Positions 10,107 through 21,320 of a stretch of DNA of 64,000 nucleotides are shown here, piece by piece. Source of the DNA: Zingiber officinale (lineage: Eukaryota > Streptophyta > Magnoliopsida > Zingiberales > Zingiberaceae); the NCBI RefSeq assembly GCF_018446385.1, contig NC_055992.1, positions 56,806,799 through 56,870,798 on the forward strand. The letters run 5' to 3'. How positions within the stretch are numbered: position 1 is the first letter of the stretch; each line of letters opens with the position of its first letter. The notes under the pieces are model-generated. The model had not been told where the DNA came from, ran no database searches, and saw only the letters and a list, made by a program, of their open reading frames with translations. The position numbers and the translations under genes were made by a program.

Positions 10107-11408
10107 TTACTCTTTATTCCCATAGTGTGTCCATATGTGCTCAACTAAGTCGGCTCGAAGCTGATGATGCACTTGATTATCACGTAGCTCGTAATTTTTC
10201 CTTATGTACTCTCGGAATTCTTCTGTCGAACCTTGATTTCTCTGTGCAGGAGGATCATTACTATCTTCATCTGACCAATTTCTTACTGCATCCCCTCGTC
10301 CTCAACTATCATGTTATGCAAAATTATACACGTAAGCATGATATCCTTCAAGTTACTCTTGTACCAAAATCGACAAGGACCTTTGACTATTGCCCAACGA
10401 GATTGGAGCACCCCAAATGCCTGCTCGACATCTTTTCTTGCAGCCTCCTGTCTTTCCTTGAACTTCTTTCTCTTGGGATCCTGGGGGTAGGGAAAGCTCT
10501 TGACGAAAGTAGCCCATTGCGGATAGATCCCGTCTGTTAGATAATATCCTTTTGTATATTGTGTGTCATTTATTATAAAATTAACCTCTGGTGCATTTCC
10601 TTATAATATATTATTGAATAAAGGTGATTCGTTAAGCATGTTGATATCATTTCGCGATCCTGCGACCCCAAAAAAAGCATGTCATATCAAGTTTGCCGAT
10701 GCAACTGCTTCAAGAACAATTGTTGGGACTCCATGATCGCCTCGAGTAAACTGACCTTTCCAAGCAACCGGACAATTTTTCCATTCCCAATGCATACAAT
10801 CAAGGCTACCTAACATACCAGGGAAACCGTGTCTCTATTCATGCATTTCGAGCAAACGTTGAATGTCAGTAGCATTGGGTCTTCTCAAGTATCGTGCCCT
10901 AAATACGTTAATTACACATCGGCAAAAGTTGAACAAGCATTCGATGGAAGTTTTTTCAGCAACTCGTAGGTACTCATCATAATGGTCGGCAGGGGCTCCA
11001 TACGGCAATTGACGGAATAACAGCTGTACATTTTTGAAGTGGCGATAAACCTTTTTTGTCAGTTGCATCGACCCTCAACTGGAAATATTCGGAATGATTT
11101 TGCAAAGCTTCGACTATGTGAAGGAATAACTCTCTTCGCATGCGGAATCGCCGCCGGAATACTTCACTATGAAATATCGGTGCATCAGTGAAGTAATCAT
11201 CAACAAGACGAGCATGTCCGGCTTCACGATCTCGATCCAAATACCTTCTTTTATGTCTTCCGTTGAAAGTACTTTGAGCTAACTCAAGTAGCATTTGTTG
11301 TTGTTCAAGTATCAACAGCATCATTTCCTGATCCGTATCGTCCATCAACTCTTCTTCAAAGAGTTCATTGATCCTATTGCTGTTGAAGTGATTTGGATCT
11401 TCAGACAT
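10107..11408 (-). pseudogene. PIF/Harbinger (HARBI1-like) DDE transposase, broken
   Basis: This gene would cut and rejoin transposon ends in the nucleus, working with the MYB-like partner. The N-terminal part is open from 11408 (MSEDPNHFNSN) and contains the helix-turn-helix region RRFRMRRELFLHIVEAL. The catalytic half can be followed through a frameshift near 11,060: LGSLDCMHWEWKNCP (first Asp), VAGSRNDINML (second Asp), and [16 protein letters not shown] (Glu). The reading ends at a stop at 10107-10109. In-frame stops occur after EMHE (about 10,835), before HAFFGVAG, and before GNAPEV; each is one C-to-T change from Gln or Trp. Length without breaks would be about 430 residues, the usual family size. 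Confidence 0.8.
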
Positions 11409-11715
11409 ATTGTAACAGAGAATGAAAAAAAAATGAAGGCAATAAAATTATTAGAGAGAAATGAGTACAATTGATAATAAAAATGAGGGGTTGAAGTTTG
11501 TATTTAAAGGGGAAAAAATATAACGGCTATATAAAATACTAATTATTATTTTACTAGTCATTTGAAAACAACGACTATATAATTAATTCCATGGGCCATG
11601 CAATAATAAATAATTTAAAAGTCAATTGAATGAAAACTAAATTACATAATTTGATAAAATAACATTACATAAGATAATACAATTAAAAAATAACATACAA
11701 AATAAAAATATAAGT

Positions 11716-12903
11716 CTACACCATACCCCATTTCTTTTTAATCATTTGACAAGCATGACTATGTATACGAAGCTGCTCCTCCGTCATTCCTACGATATCT
11801 TTCATAAGAATTTTATACTCACGTTGGAAGGCTTCCGATTTCTTATTTTCATTAGCAGTATCCAAAGTCTCTAACTTTCGTTGATTGTACTCTGTAAATT
11901 TTTCCAATGTTTTCTCCATCTTTTCTTTAAGATCTTCGAATATTGTAGATTTGGTTTTACCCTTCCTCTTAGATTCCTTTTGGCCATTTGGACGAGTGTG
12001 GACTTCGTAGTCTTCCACATCAATACTCGTACTTGGATTAGAAGATGATGTGTATGCTCTTGATTCAGATGTCCTTACCTTTTTTCCATAACGATTGTCA
12101 CTTGATTGTGGAGCATACTTTTCGTATTCTCTAAGAATTCTCCACACATGTTCGTAAAGACTTGTTCTTTTTATTACTCATCCACTCTTCGTGTGCCTTT
12201 ATTAGTATGTCATAGTCACTCCAACCGCTTGCACGATTACTATGCCACTTATTATAGATTCCACTAAACTCGCTCACCAACCTTTGGAAGTTAAAGAAAT
12301 ATGACTTTACCTGCTTCAATTGTCTCTCCACAGTACTAGCAGGCCGATGTCCGTTGTTCTCCTCTGTGATACGTTTCCAGAAAGCTTCCTCCTTCAATGC
12401 ATTGCCAATCATTGGATCGGTGCTTACAGAGATCCATGACCTTGCAAGCACCTTGTCCTCTTCTAGTGACCAAGTTATCTTCTTCTTCTTCGCATCATCG
12501 TCATAATCTGTCTCTGTATCCTTATCGATGGTAATGTTTTCTAGCCCAAAAGGCGATGAATGTGGCGGAAACAAAGACTCTGGTACAGAAGACATTGCAG
12601 GATCCTTGTCGCTGCCGACCTTTCTTGATTCGTCTAAAGGGAATGTGGCTGCATTTGGAGGATGAAATCCATAAGGAGAGGGCGGCATGAAAAATTGATT
12701 GTCCATCATCGAAATATATTCATGAGGATACATATAAAATTGAGCTCGAGGGACATTTTGAGGACGTTGTGTACGTATGGAGTATTTGAGAAATTTTGAA
12801 CGTACTGCGAAGGACGAACAGTGGAATTTTGAAAAGACGATCTTCCTTCAATATTTGAAGAATTCAAATAATTCATAAAAGAGTTATTGTAATTTTCATC
12901 CAT
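11716..12903 (-). pseudogene. PIF/Harbinger ORF1, MYB/SANT-like DNA-binding protein, frameshifted
   Basis: The partner protein of Harbinger transposase binds transposon ends and helps nuclear import. Three overlapping minus-strand frames make it up: 12903-12706 (N-terminus), 12733-12131, and 12147-11716. The middle one holds the trihelix/SANT-like domain, with the regular tryptophans of KKITWSLEEDKVLARSW, EAFWKRITEEN and SGWSDYDILIKA. The last frame carries the C-terminal helical region with a lysine-rich stretch (KESKRKGKTKS), likely a nuclear signal. Two frameshifts, near 12,720 and 12,140, break it. It lies about 300 bp upstream of the transposase on the same strand, the standard layout. 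Confidence 0.7.
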
Positions 12904-13060
12904 TTTAGATAAAAATTACGATGATAGTATCAAAATAAAAACAGAGGTGGATTACTACTGTTGATGGAAAAAAAATGAAACATTGCAAGCTAATTTATGG
13001 GTAAAAAAATAGTCGTTATTTCAAAAATAGACGTTGTAAAAAATTAATTAAAAAAATAAT

Positions 13061-14370
13061 TAGAAGATAAGTGCTGCCTCTAACCCCGCAAGGGGCATTG
13101 CCCCGCGATTGTACCCGAAAATCGCTAAACGGGACCACCGGGAAGTTGTAACTCATAAAATTGTAAAAAAATAAAAATAGTAATAAAATTATAGAAATTT
13201 ATGGAAATTACATAATTTAGAATTATGTATAATTTTGTGATGGTCATGGCCCAAAGAACCCAATTTGATTGGAAATATGTGTTATAATTCATAATATGGC
13301 ATGCGTGTCATTTTTTGTGTGATTGTGTGTGTTGTATTTGATACGCGACCTGCGCGTCGTGCCTTTTTAATTTAATTCTTGTTGTAAATAGATTTTAGAC
13401 TCGAATGTAACTCGAGTTTCAAATTTGTAATGTACAAAAATGAAGCGGTGGAAGGTCCACTCGAAACGGAGTTACGAGGAGGTGCGAGCAACACATGGCG
13501 GTCAAAGGGAGGAGCTTGAAGAAGCTGTTGACCCTAGGTTGACCATCCGATCTTCTCATTGGCTTGATAAGATCGTAGTAGGGCCATGACCTAATCAAAA
13601 TTTAATTAATTTCTTGTGTGTATGTGATGCATGCTAGAGTAGAGTAATTAATTAGTGCCTTAACGATTAGATTAGATCTTAATCGCGTATATGATACATC
13701 TTAATGATTAGATTAGATCTTAATCGCGTATATGATACACATTAACGATTATATTAGATCTTAATCGCGTCAACTCGAAATGCCTACCACGTTTTGATAC
13801 CCATCACTACCTCGATCACATGTTGTTGTTGAATCTGCCAAAGCAGAGCAACACATATTATCTCGGTAGGGTGCGGAGGGACAATCTTGGTCCCACCTAT
13901 CAAAGCTTGGGTGAGTACAAACTCAATTAGATTGAGTAAAACTAATTAACTCAATTGGATCGGGTTTAATTATAGACATTTTTCAATGGTTGGAAGATAG
14001 GTCAAAATCACATTTATATTAACTCTTGGGTGATTTAGCCAAAGCTAACTCAAGCTTTAATATACATGCGGATCTTGATCCTATAAACAAGAGTTGCATA
14101 GAGATGTAATTGGTAATTAGTTACCTACCGATTATACTAAGTCTTGAGTGATTTAACCAAAGCTAACTCAAGGTGCAGTATGATGTGGATCTTGTCCCGC
14201 AAGAATTATAGCTAGTTGGTTAGAATCTAGTGAGTGTGGTTTGACCATATCCATGACTCGATTCTACAAAAGTTCTATAATTCAGTGGGAGCATCGTTTA
14301 ATTAAAGGCCTAATTAAATGATTAGTGGAATATGATATTTATTTTCTGCATTTTTCTATTGTAGATTTCC
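13061..14370 (+). mobile_element. 5' noncoding part of a copia-like element
   Basis: No gene is visible. The sequence leads directly into a gag frame and ends in TTCTATTGTAG just before the gag ATG, which resembles a splice acceptor. A 41-bp tandem repeat sits at 13660-13782. A GC-rich palindromic stretch (CCCCGCAAGGGGCATTGCCC) lies at 13083-13103. I could not find the LTR boundary or a primer binding site. Confidence 0.4.
13660..13782. repeat. Three tandem 41-bp units
   Basis: Units start at about 13660, 13701 and 13742, each reading TTAAxGATTAxATTAGATC followed by TTAATCGCGT. The third diverges after CGCGT. It lies in the leader of the copia-like gag. Confidence 0.75.
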
Positions 14371-14985
14371 ATGTCGACAAACATGAACACCTTCTGTCTG
14401 CGTTCTGTCCTTGATAAGGACAAGCTCAATGGAGCTAATTTCCTAGACTGGTACAGGAATCTGAGAATCGTTCTCACACAAGAACGAAAACTGTACATCC
14501 TGGAGCAGCCCATTCCTGAGGCACCACCTGCTACTGCCATGCGAGTTGACCAAGATGCTTACAAGAAGCATCAAGATGACACATTAGATGTGTCATGCCT
14601 CATGCTCGCAACCATGAACTCTGAGCTTCAGAAGCAACACGAGTTGATGGGTGCTTATGATATGGTTGAACATCTTCATCAACTATATCAAGGACAAGCG
14701 AGGCACGAGAGATTCGAGATCTCCAAGGCACTGTTTCAGTGCAAGATGCAAGATGGGACTCCCGTAGGACCCTATGTGCTCAAGATGATTGGGTACATAG
14801 AAACCTACAGAGGTTGGGATTCCCACTTGGCCAAGAGCTGGCCACTGACTTGGTCTTGCAATCCTTGCCAGAGAGCTACAGTCAATTCGTCATGAACTAC
14901 AACATGAAAGAAATTGATAAACCCCTGGCCGAGCTGCTGAGCATGTTAAGAACTGCTGAGCTCAACCTTAAAAAGGTAAATCCCA
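14371..14985 (+). pseudogene. Ty1/copia gag fragment, frameshifted, no pol follows
   Basis: Gag forms the particle in which copia RNA is packaged. The frame opens with MSTNMNTFCLRS and contains the family pattern LNGANFLDWYRNLRIVL, a central region ending YQGQARHERFEISKALF, and, in another frame, LGQELATDLVLQSLPESY and LAELLSMLRTAELNLKK. The reading passes from frame 1 to frame 3 near 14,810 through a small deletion. After LNLKK the match stops at 14,985, before the zinc knuckle. No protease, integrase or RT follows in the next 2.6 kb. This could be a truncated copy or a gag-only (TR-GAG-like) element; the latter would need a matched LTR pair. Confidence 0.7.
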
Positions 14986-17540
14986 ACTCCATTTTGAGCC
15001 CTAGAGCCAATCATATGATGATTATTGTATGGACTCGATATATCATATTCCTATATGTTTATAAAGGCATTTCTTTTATGATTATTATACTTACTTGTAT
15101 TGGTGCCAAATAACTAAGTATAATAGCATCCTTAAGTAGAAGGTTCTTATATATATCAATCGATTGGTTGAATCGATAGTGAGATGATATAGAGAACACT
15201 ACTCTTAATCATTCCTAGTCAAGTATTAACATTCAGGGACAATGTTAATGTGACGAGACTAGCATGTAGGTCAACTCGATGACTTGATCTCACAAGTCAT
15301 GGATATAGAGATATCAAGTTGACACATGGGTATGCATTGGAGAATGTATATTGAATGACCTGCCATGAGAAAGTATCATGGATCATTATATAAGTGTTAT
15401 ATACATTCTCATGTGACTATTAGTATGACTATTAGTCCTTGGACCTGAAGTCACCATGGTTCCCTACATAAAGAGTTGCATACTTTGGCTTCATCAAACG
15501 TCACCCGTAACTGGGTGGACTATAAAGGCGATTACTGGGTATGTAACAAATTATGTGGAGGGATGTGAGTGATGTAGATGGGATCTATCCCTCCTATATG
15601 ATGGGAGCGACATCATTATTCTTGATAGAGTGAGACCACTAAGTGCATGGCCATGCCCAAATGAGTCAATATGAGATATTGAGCTCATTTGATTAGAGTG
15701 AGTCTACTTGGAGTTCAAGATTTAGATTGATTAGAGGATGACACGTTCTATGCCTCAAATTTATCAATCTAGATGTCAAGGATAGAATGATATTATCATA
15801 TATTGTGAAGGGTCACAATTAGTAGTCACAAGGTGGTGTTGGATCTCAACATTTTTGTAACTTGGGTAGTAATGATGTGTTGCTAGATACCACTCATTAC
15901 TTATGCTTCTAAATGGGTTTATGAGCATTGCCAACGTTACAAGAACCTATAGGGTCACACACAAAGGGCAATTAGATGGAGAATAGGTTCATATGATGAA
16001 CCAAGAGAATTAGGTTCATATGATGAACCAAATTAGATTAAGAGTAATCCAAATTATACTAATTGAGTTGGGCTCAATTTGATTCATGTATTGAATGAGT
16101 CTAATTTAGATTATGACTCATTGAATCAATTTAATTTAATGGATAGAGGTTCACTAAATTAAATTGACTTGAACCAAAGGTTGAATTTGATCAACCATGG
16201 GAGAATTTAAGTAAAGTTTGACTTGACATGAGAGGGAAGATGAAGAGTCAAGTTTGACTTAACTTTGACTTGACCAAATGTCATGTCATTGTGACTTGGC
16301 ATAGGGCCAACCAATGATGGTGTTACACATCATCAAAGCCACATCATTTGGTCAAGATTGACTTGACCAAATGCCACCTCATGAGGGAGACCAAGAGCCA
16401 TGACTCTTGGTATCCCATGGAGGTTTATAACCTCTCCATGAAGTGGTCGGCCACTTGATTGCAAGTGAATGCGATTGTGTGCTCATTCACTCCTTCTTCG
16501 TCCTCATCTCTTCCTCTCTACTCTCCCTCTTCCTCCATTGCCGTGAGCCACAAAGAGTGCTAGCACACTCTAGTGTGTTTTCTCCATCTCGTTGTTCGTG
16601 TGGATACATATAGAGGAGTGTTCACTTGACACTCTCGAGATCCGACAACCTTGGACGAGTAGGATAAGCGAAGGGCTTTGCATCAAAGGTATAAAATCTC
16701 TACCATGTAGATCTAAAGTAGATCTAGAATAGAAACAAGTACATGAATTTATTTTAATCTTCGTACGGATCTGGTGGCAAGACTTCGGGGTTTCCGCAAC
16801 GCAAAAAGTGGTTTTTGCAGCCTGAAAGTCCCAACAGCCAAAACTCTTCATCCTAAAGTGAAGTGCTTGGCCAAAACTTGCAAGAAGGAAGAAAAAGGGT
16901 TTGGGTGGTTCTCATCTCGGTAGATTGTTACCCACACAACGTCCAAGATAAGCAGAGGAATACGGTAGAAGATCAAGAGGTCATTGCATACAAAGAAAGG
17001 TATAACTAGTAATTATTTTCCGCATCATACTAGTTTTCCTTTATATAAATTCCAAACACAAGAGGCTAGAGATTCTAGATTTTTGGATTAGATATTCAAA
17101 GTTGTGTTTCTTTTGTTTTGTTTTTTGAATTTGTGATTCGATTGTTCCTATTTGTTAAACCTAGAGTTATATAAGGAAATTAAATATTAGATTTCTTTAA
17201 AAGGCTTTATCTCGGCGGTGGTGGATGATCCCATACCCAAGAAGGACTAGTGCCTTGCCATGCAGTTCTGGAAGCCAATTTTAGAAATTAATATTTAATT
17301 AAATTTATAACATAGGTGGATTTGGATCAATAATGTTAAGCATCGTTTGCGATCCAAGTCTAAACCATTAAGAACAGATAAGTTAAATTTGGAATCAATA
17401 ATGTTAAGTTCCGTTTGCGATTCAGAATTTAATTTTTAAAGAACACAATAGGTTTTTAGGAAAGGTTCAAGACTTGTACAAATTTTTATACAGTGGAACC
17501 GGTACGATCTTCCTAGGACCAACCAACAAAGAAGACATCC
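14986..17540. mobile_element. Noncoding copia-like tail or LTR sequence
   Basis: No coding sequence is visible in 2.5 kb. Local repeats occur: TAGGTTCATATGATGAACCAA in tandem (about 15,985-16,030) and repeated TTGACTTGACCAAATG motifs (about 16,215-16,370). A region around 16,740-16,830 (ACTTCGGGGTTTCCGCAACG) looks like an LTR end from a copia element. No second copy is present here to define it. Confidence 0.35.
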
Positions 17541-17647
17541 AAAAATAATGGCCAATTAGACCATAACAAGTCTAAAATAATAATTTATACAAAACTCTTC
17601 AATTAAGAGAAAGTTGGTGAAACGTTAAGGCTACAATAGAGCAGAGG

Positions 17648-19760
17648 CTACAATAGCTGGGGAAAGAAATCCGGGGGACGATTTATCACTATTCTCCTTA
17701 TATCAAGAAAGTTAGAAGGAGGGTCAGCTACCAATAACTTCAGTTCTTTCAGTTGTTCCACCACCTCTTTTATCATGAATTTGATAGAATTTATGAAAAA
17801 GTTGGTGATTGGGGTAATGAAATCGGAGGATTGAAGATAGGCCTTTCTGCGCTCCTCAAAACGGGCGTCTTCATTGGCTTTGTAGTTTGCTAGTTCTTCT
17901 TGAGCAGTCTTAAGGGCAGTTTCTTTGAGGTTCAGAGCAGATAATTGACTAGCCAATTCTGTGGCATGTGCATCCCGCACTGATTGTAATTGAGAAGACA
18001 GGCGAGAAATCTCCAATGTCCATTCTTCTAATTTGGAGGATAGATCAATACCTCGAGCATTGGCTGATTGAAGCTGGGATTGAAGACTTTCCAGGTCGGT
18101 TTTGTATTGGTGTGACTACTCGGTCTCTGTCCTAAGCAACTGGATTGTTTCCTCCAATTGGGAGGACATACTCTTTAACTTCTCATCCACCTGATCAGGA
18201 GATAACTTAGAAACCCATTTTTTCATAGCTTCATTCTCTTGAATCAGAGTGTGCATCAGATGGGACATACTCAAATTATATATCCAGTGTTGCACAACAC
18301 AGAGCATTAAAGAGATGTGGGGTAAAAATAAAATTGTGAAGGAAAATAGAGACACCTTCGTCTCCTCCAGGGAAAAATTATCAGCCACTTCAGAATACCC
18401 GAGGCTTTCGATCATGTGGCGTACTTCCTCCCTAGCTGTAGTAAGAGACCCTCCCAAGAGTATGGGTTGAGTATCAGCAATAGAGGAAGTAGAGGACAAA
18501 GAAGTTTGAAGCGAAGGAGGATAGTAAATGATATAAGGCACGTTGTGAGGAGGCAGATGCATATGATCGGGAAAGGTCATAAAGAAGGGGGGTGAAGAAC
18601 TGCCACTAGGATTATGTGGAGTGGTAGATGCAGAAGGAACAATGGATGGATAAAGAGCTGAGAGAGGGAGATCAAGAGAAGAAGGAACAACGTCTGAAGT
18701 AGGAAAATCCACATGAGCAGATTTCTACTTCGGAGCTGGAGCAAGAGTCAGTTTACGTTTTTTCTTAACAGGGATCGCCTCAGGGGATTGCTCCACAGCC
18801 GGTAGAGGGATAGGCTCATCCATGGAAGGAGGATCAACGAAAGCTCCTTCTAAAGCCACATCTTGGGAACTAGAAATGCCATTCGTGCCAGTAGGAGCTG
18901 TTGACGAAGACGGCTGACCCAAGGCAGCAAGAAGTTCTTGCTCCTTAGCAACAATCAGTTCCTCTGATAGACACAATTGATCATCAATTGTAGCAGCGTA
19001 CAGAGAGTCCACTACAGAAAAGGAAAAGTGTCTTAGTTAGTAAAAAGGGGATTGAAATAGATGAATGGGTGCTTACCAAGGGAATCGTGAAGCTCTATAC
19101 TAACAGGACTTAACCCGAAGAGATAGAGGAGGTCATCATGAATCCACTTGTGAATGAATAAGCGAAAGCCCGATAGCTTGCCAAAGTAAGTAGCAAAGGA
19201 GGGGTGTCTATGTAATTCCTTTACGTCAGGGAGAGCGGGTAAAGATGATTTCCACGAAGAAGAGCAAGGGATAAGTCCTGGAAGTTCTACAAAGAAGAAA
19301 CAGGATTTCCATCCCTTGATGGAAGAGGGCATCTTCTCAAAGAAGGTCATTTTAAGCCTTGATTGAAAAAGGAAGACACCAAGATCGGATTTCTTAGGAT
19401 ATGAAAATATGAAGAAATTTTGAGGGGTCAGAGGGATGTCGTGAATACGAAAAAACATGTACAAACCACAGATATAACGAAAAGCATTGGGGGGCAAATT
19501 GTTGTAATGGAATGTCGAAATACTAGCTAATTAAGTTCTATCAAAAAAGGGGGAATAGGAAAACACATGCCTGCCACTAGTTGGTCTCTGAAGAAGGCAA
19601 CACAATTCTTAGGACGAAGGTGTGGACAGGCGTTAGCATCAGGAATGACAATACGTTAGGTCTTGGGGATCTCATACAAAGAACGAAGAGTAGACCTATC
19701 CGATTTGTGAAAGACATATCGAATCTGAACATACCAAACCAAAAAGGACTCTTCAGCCAT
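17648..19760 (-). pseudogene. Antisense accessory gene of Tat-type element 2 (PF04195-like)
   Basis: This minus-strand gene belongs to a plus-strand Ty3/gypsy element and lies between its lost pol and its 3' LTR. It starts MAEESFLVWYVQIRY at 19760. Exon 1 runs to 19077 and matches the plus-strand homologue at 26066-26762 (FFRIHDIPLTP against LFRIHNILLRP; LLYLFGLSPVSIELHDSL against VMYIFGLSPIRTPLPSSF). A 65-nt GT-AG intron (19076-19012) follows in phase 1. Exon 2 is acidic and proline-rich with a KKKRK nuclear-type signal at about 18,755. A second intron is likely near 18,355-18,270, followed by coiled coils and the end PPDFFPQLL. In-frame stops in exon 1 and at 18725 disable it. The function of the family is unknown. 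Confidence 0.7.
19012..19076 (-). other. Conserved phase-1 intron in antisense gene
   Basis: Donor GTAAGC and acceptor TTTTCTGTAG on the minus strand, 65 nt. It falls after HDSL, at the same protein position and phase as the 63-nt intron at 26763-26825 in the other element. Confidence 0.75.
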
Positions 19761-21320
19761 AGAGCAATACAAGGAAAACGACTTACTCAGATTTGGAGAA
19801 GGAGGAGCAACGCAGAGAGACAGGAAAGGGAGGGAGACCAGTTGAGAATACAAAAAACCCAGATAGCACTGTCAGCAAAAAGCGTAGGGAAGAAGACGAA
19901 GAAGCGAAGAGTTTAGGGTTTTTTGAAAGTATTAAGGGATAAGAACTGCCATTGGATGTGAAAAGTGTTCATCAAAGGGGTCGTGGATATCATATAGAAA
20001 AGACGCGATAGGGCGATACTGCCGGAACGTGCGGCTTATTACGATGAGAAAGAGAAGTCAGCCTACACGTGCCAGGAAACCACAATTAAGCATTTATGTT
20101 AGGCGTAGCTAGCTAAATCATACTCATATCAACGCTGTCGTGTCGCACATTATTGATCTTCTCTTACCATTGAAGGGCCAATCAGCGAGCAGAAGGTATC
20201 GAAAAGGCATTTAAATTCCTAGGTGTAATAAATGAAGGGGATTACTACTCAGTTACAATATGGGAAAGAATCAAAATACCTGGATAATTCTTAGGCCCGC
20301 CCGATTTCTTAAACAGGACAGATATCAAAGGATCATTTAGTTTCATATAAGAAAATTACCCCTTTTTTCATTCTAGGTATAACCAAGCACATCACATTGC
20401 ACATCCATCTTAAACATCATGCTTTAGCATTATCAACGATAATTTTACAAACATAGTTATGAGACCATCATAAGTATATCAACCCCACTTGAGTTGTTCA
20501 CGACCAAGCAGGGGGAGAGGGAATATTTTGCCTGGTACTGACCATCTATAGATGTCATACCGAAGGATGATGAAGAGGAGAATGACAACTTGGCTACATA
20601 GGAGAAAGTTGTCCTATTCTTCAGACGATCAGGGCGGCTTATCCCCTTAAATATGTGACTGAAGGGTCCACCTTCAGTGTAAGTTGATCTAACTCAGCTT
20701 GCAGAATATCCACCCTAGCTTGAAGTCGATCTAACTCTTGTTGTTGCTATGATATTAGCAAATTATCTGCATGAATCTTTTTGGTTAGGACAGCTATCTC
20801 CGAAGCATGATGAGCCTTCAAATCATTTAACTCTTTAGTCTTGTGTTCTAGATCCCGTGGAACTTTGTCCCTTGAAGAAGTCTCGGAATGAACTTGAGAC
20901 AGGGGCACCGATGGTAACATCTCTAGTTCCCGGTGCGGGGAACGATATCGGTCTAGAGCCTGCGATGCTGCATCCAGAGTTTTTCCTCTCTCCCACAACA
21001 ATTGATCCCAGAAGGAAGGATCTTAGGCCATAAGTTTCTATAAGCCTATAGAAGAAAATGAAGCCAAGAGAAAGGAAGATGGGTGTGGAAGGAAGCAAGA
21101 GTGCAGCTCTATTTAACATGCCAAAAGGGGTCACAGGATCACTATAAAAGAAGTCATGGGGTCACTATAAAAGAAGTCACGGGATCATTGTAAAAGATGT
21201 CACAAGATCGCTGAAAAAGTTACTGCAAAGCTGCCATAGAAGGTAGTAGGAGATCAGAAATAAACTTAGGTCTAGTCAGTTGGCTACACCTCCTTCGACT
21301 AGACTTGAAGGGGAGGCTAG
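19761..21320. mobile_element. Element 2 region between antisense gene and LTR
   Basis: This is the leader and promoter side of the antisense gene. A small minus-strand open frame at 21001-20747 is rich in Glu, Lys and Leu (RDLEHKTKELNDLKAHHASE) and would form a coiled coil; it could be a separate fragment of the same family. Short direct repeats of GTCACxGGATCxCTATAAAAG-type sequence lie at 21,130-21,220. Confidence 0.45.
21289..21320 (+). other. Polypurine tract of element 2
   Basis: The stretch contains CTTGAAGGGGAGGCTAG immediately before the LTR. CTCCTTCGACTAGACTTGAA followed by GGGGAGGC is shared with the tract of the complete Tat element (minus strand, 25390-25422). Plus-strand DNA synthesis would start here. 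Confidence 0.75.

Larger units (their letters stand above)
9687..13060 (-). mobile_element. PIF/Harbinger DNA transposon, right end lost
   Basis: Two minus-strand genes typical of the superfamily lie together: a MYB/SANT-like ORF1 (12903-11716) and a DDE transposase (11408-10107). The left terminus is probably GGACATCCATAGTCG at 9687, preceded by TAA, which fits the family's 3-bp target preference. The first 150 bases carry repeated AAACCTCT motifs like those in derived MITEs. No inverted copy of this terminus occurs near 13,000, where the sequence passes into copia-like DNA, so the right end is missing or too diverged. Both genes contain stops or frameshifts. Confidence 0.7.

Noticed and set aside
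11716-12903. Independent host transcription factor gene
   Set aside because: The MYB/SANT-like gene is frameshifted and lies beside a Harbinger transposase in the standard two-gene layout, so it belongs to the transposon.
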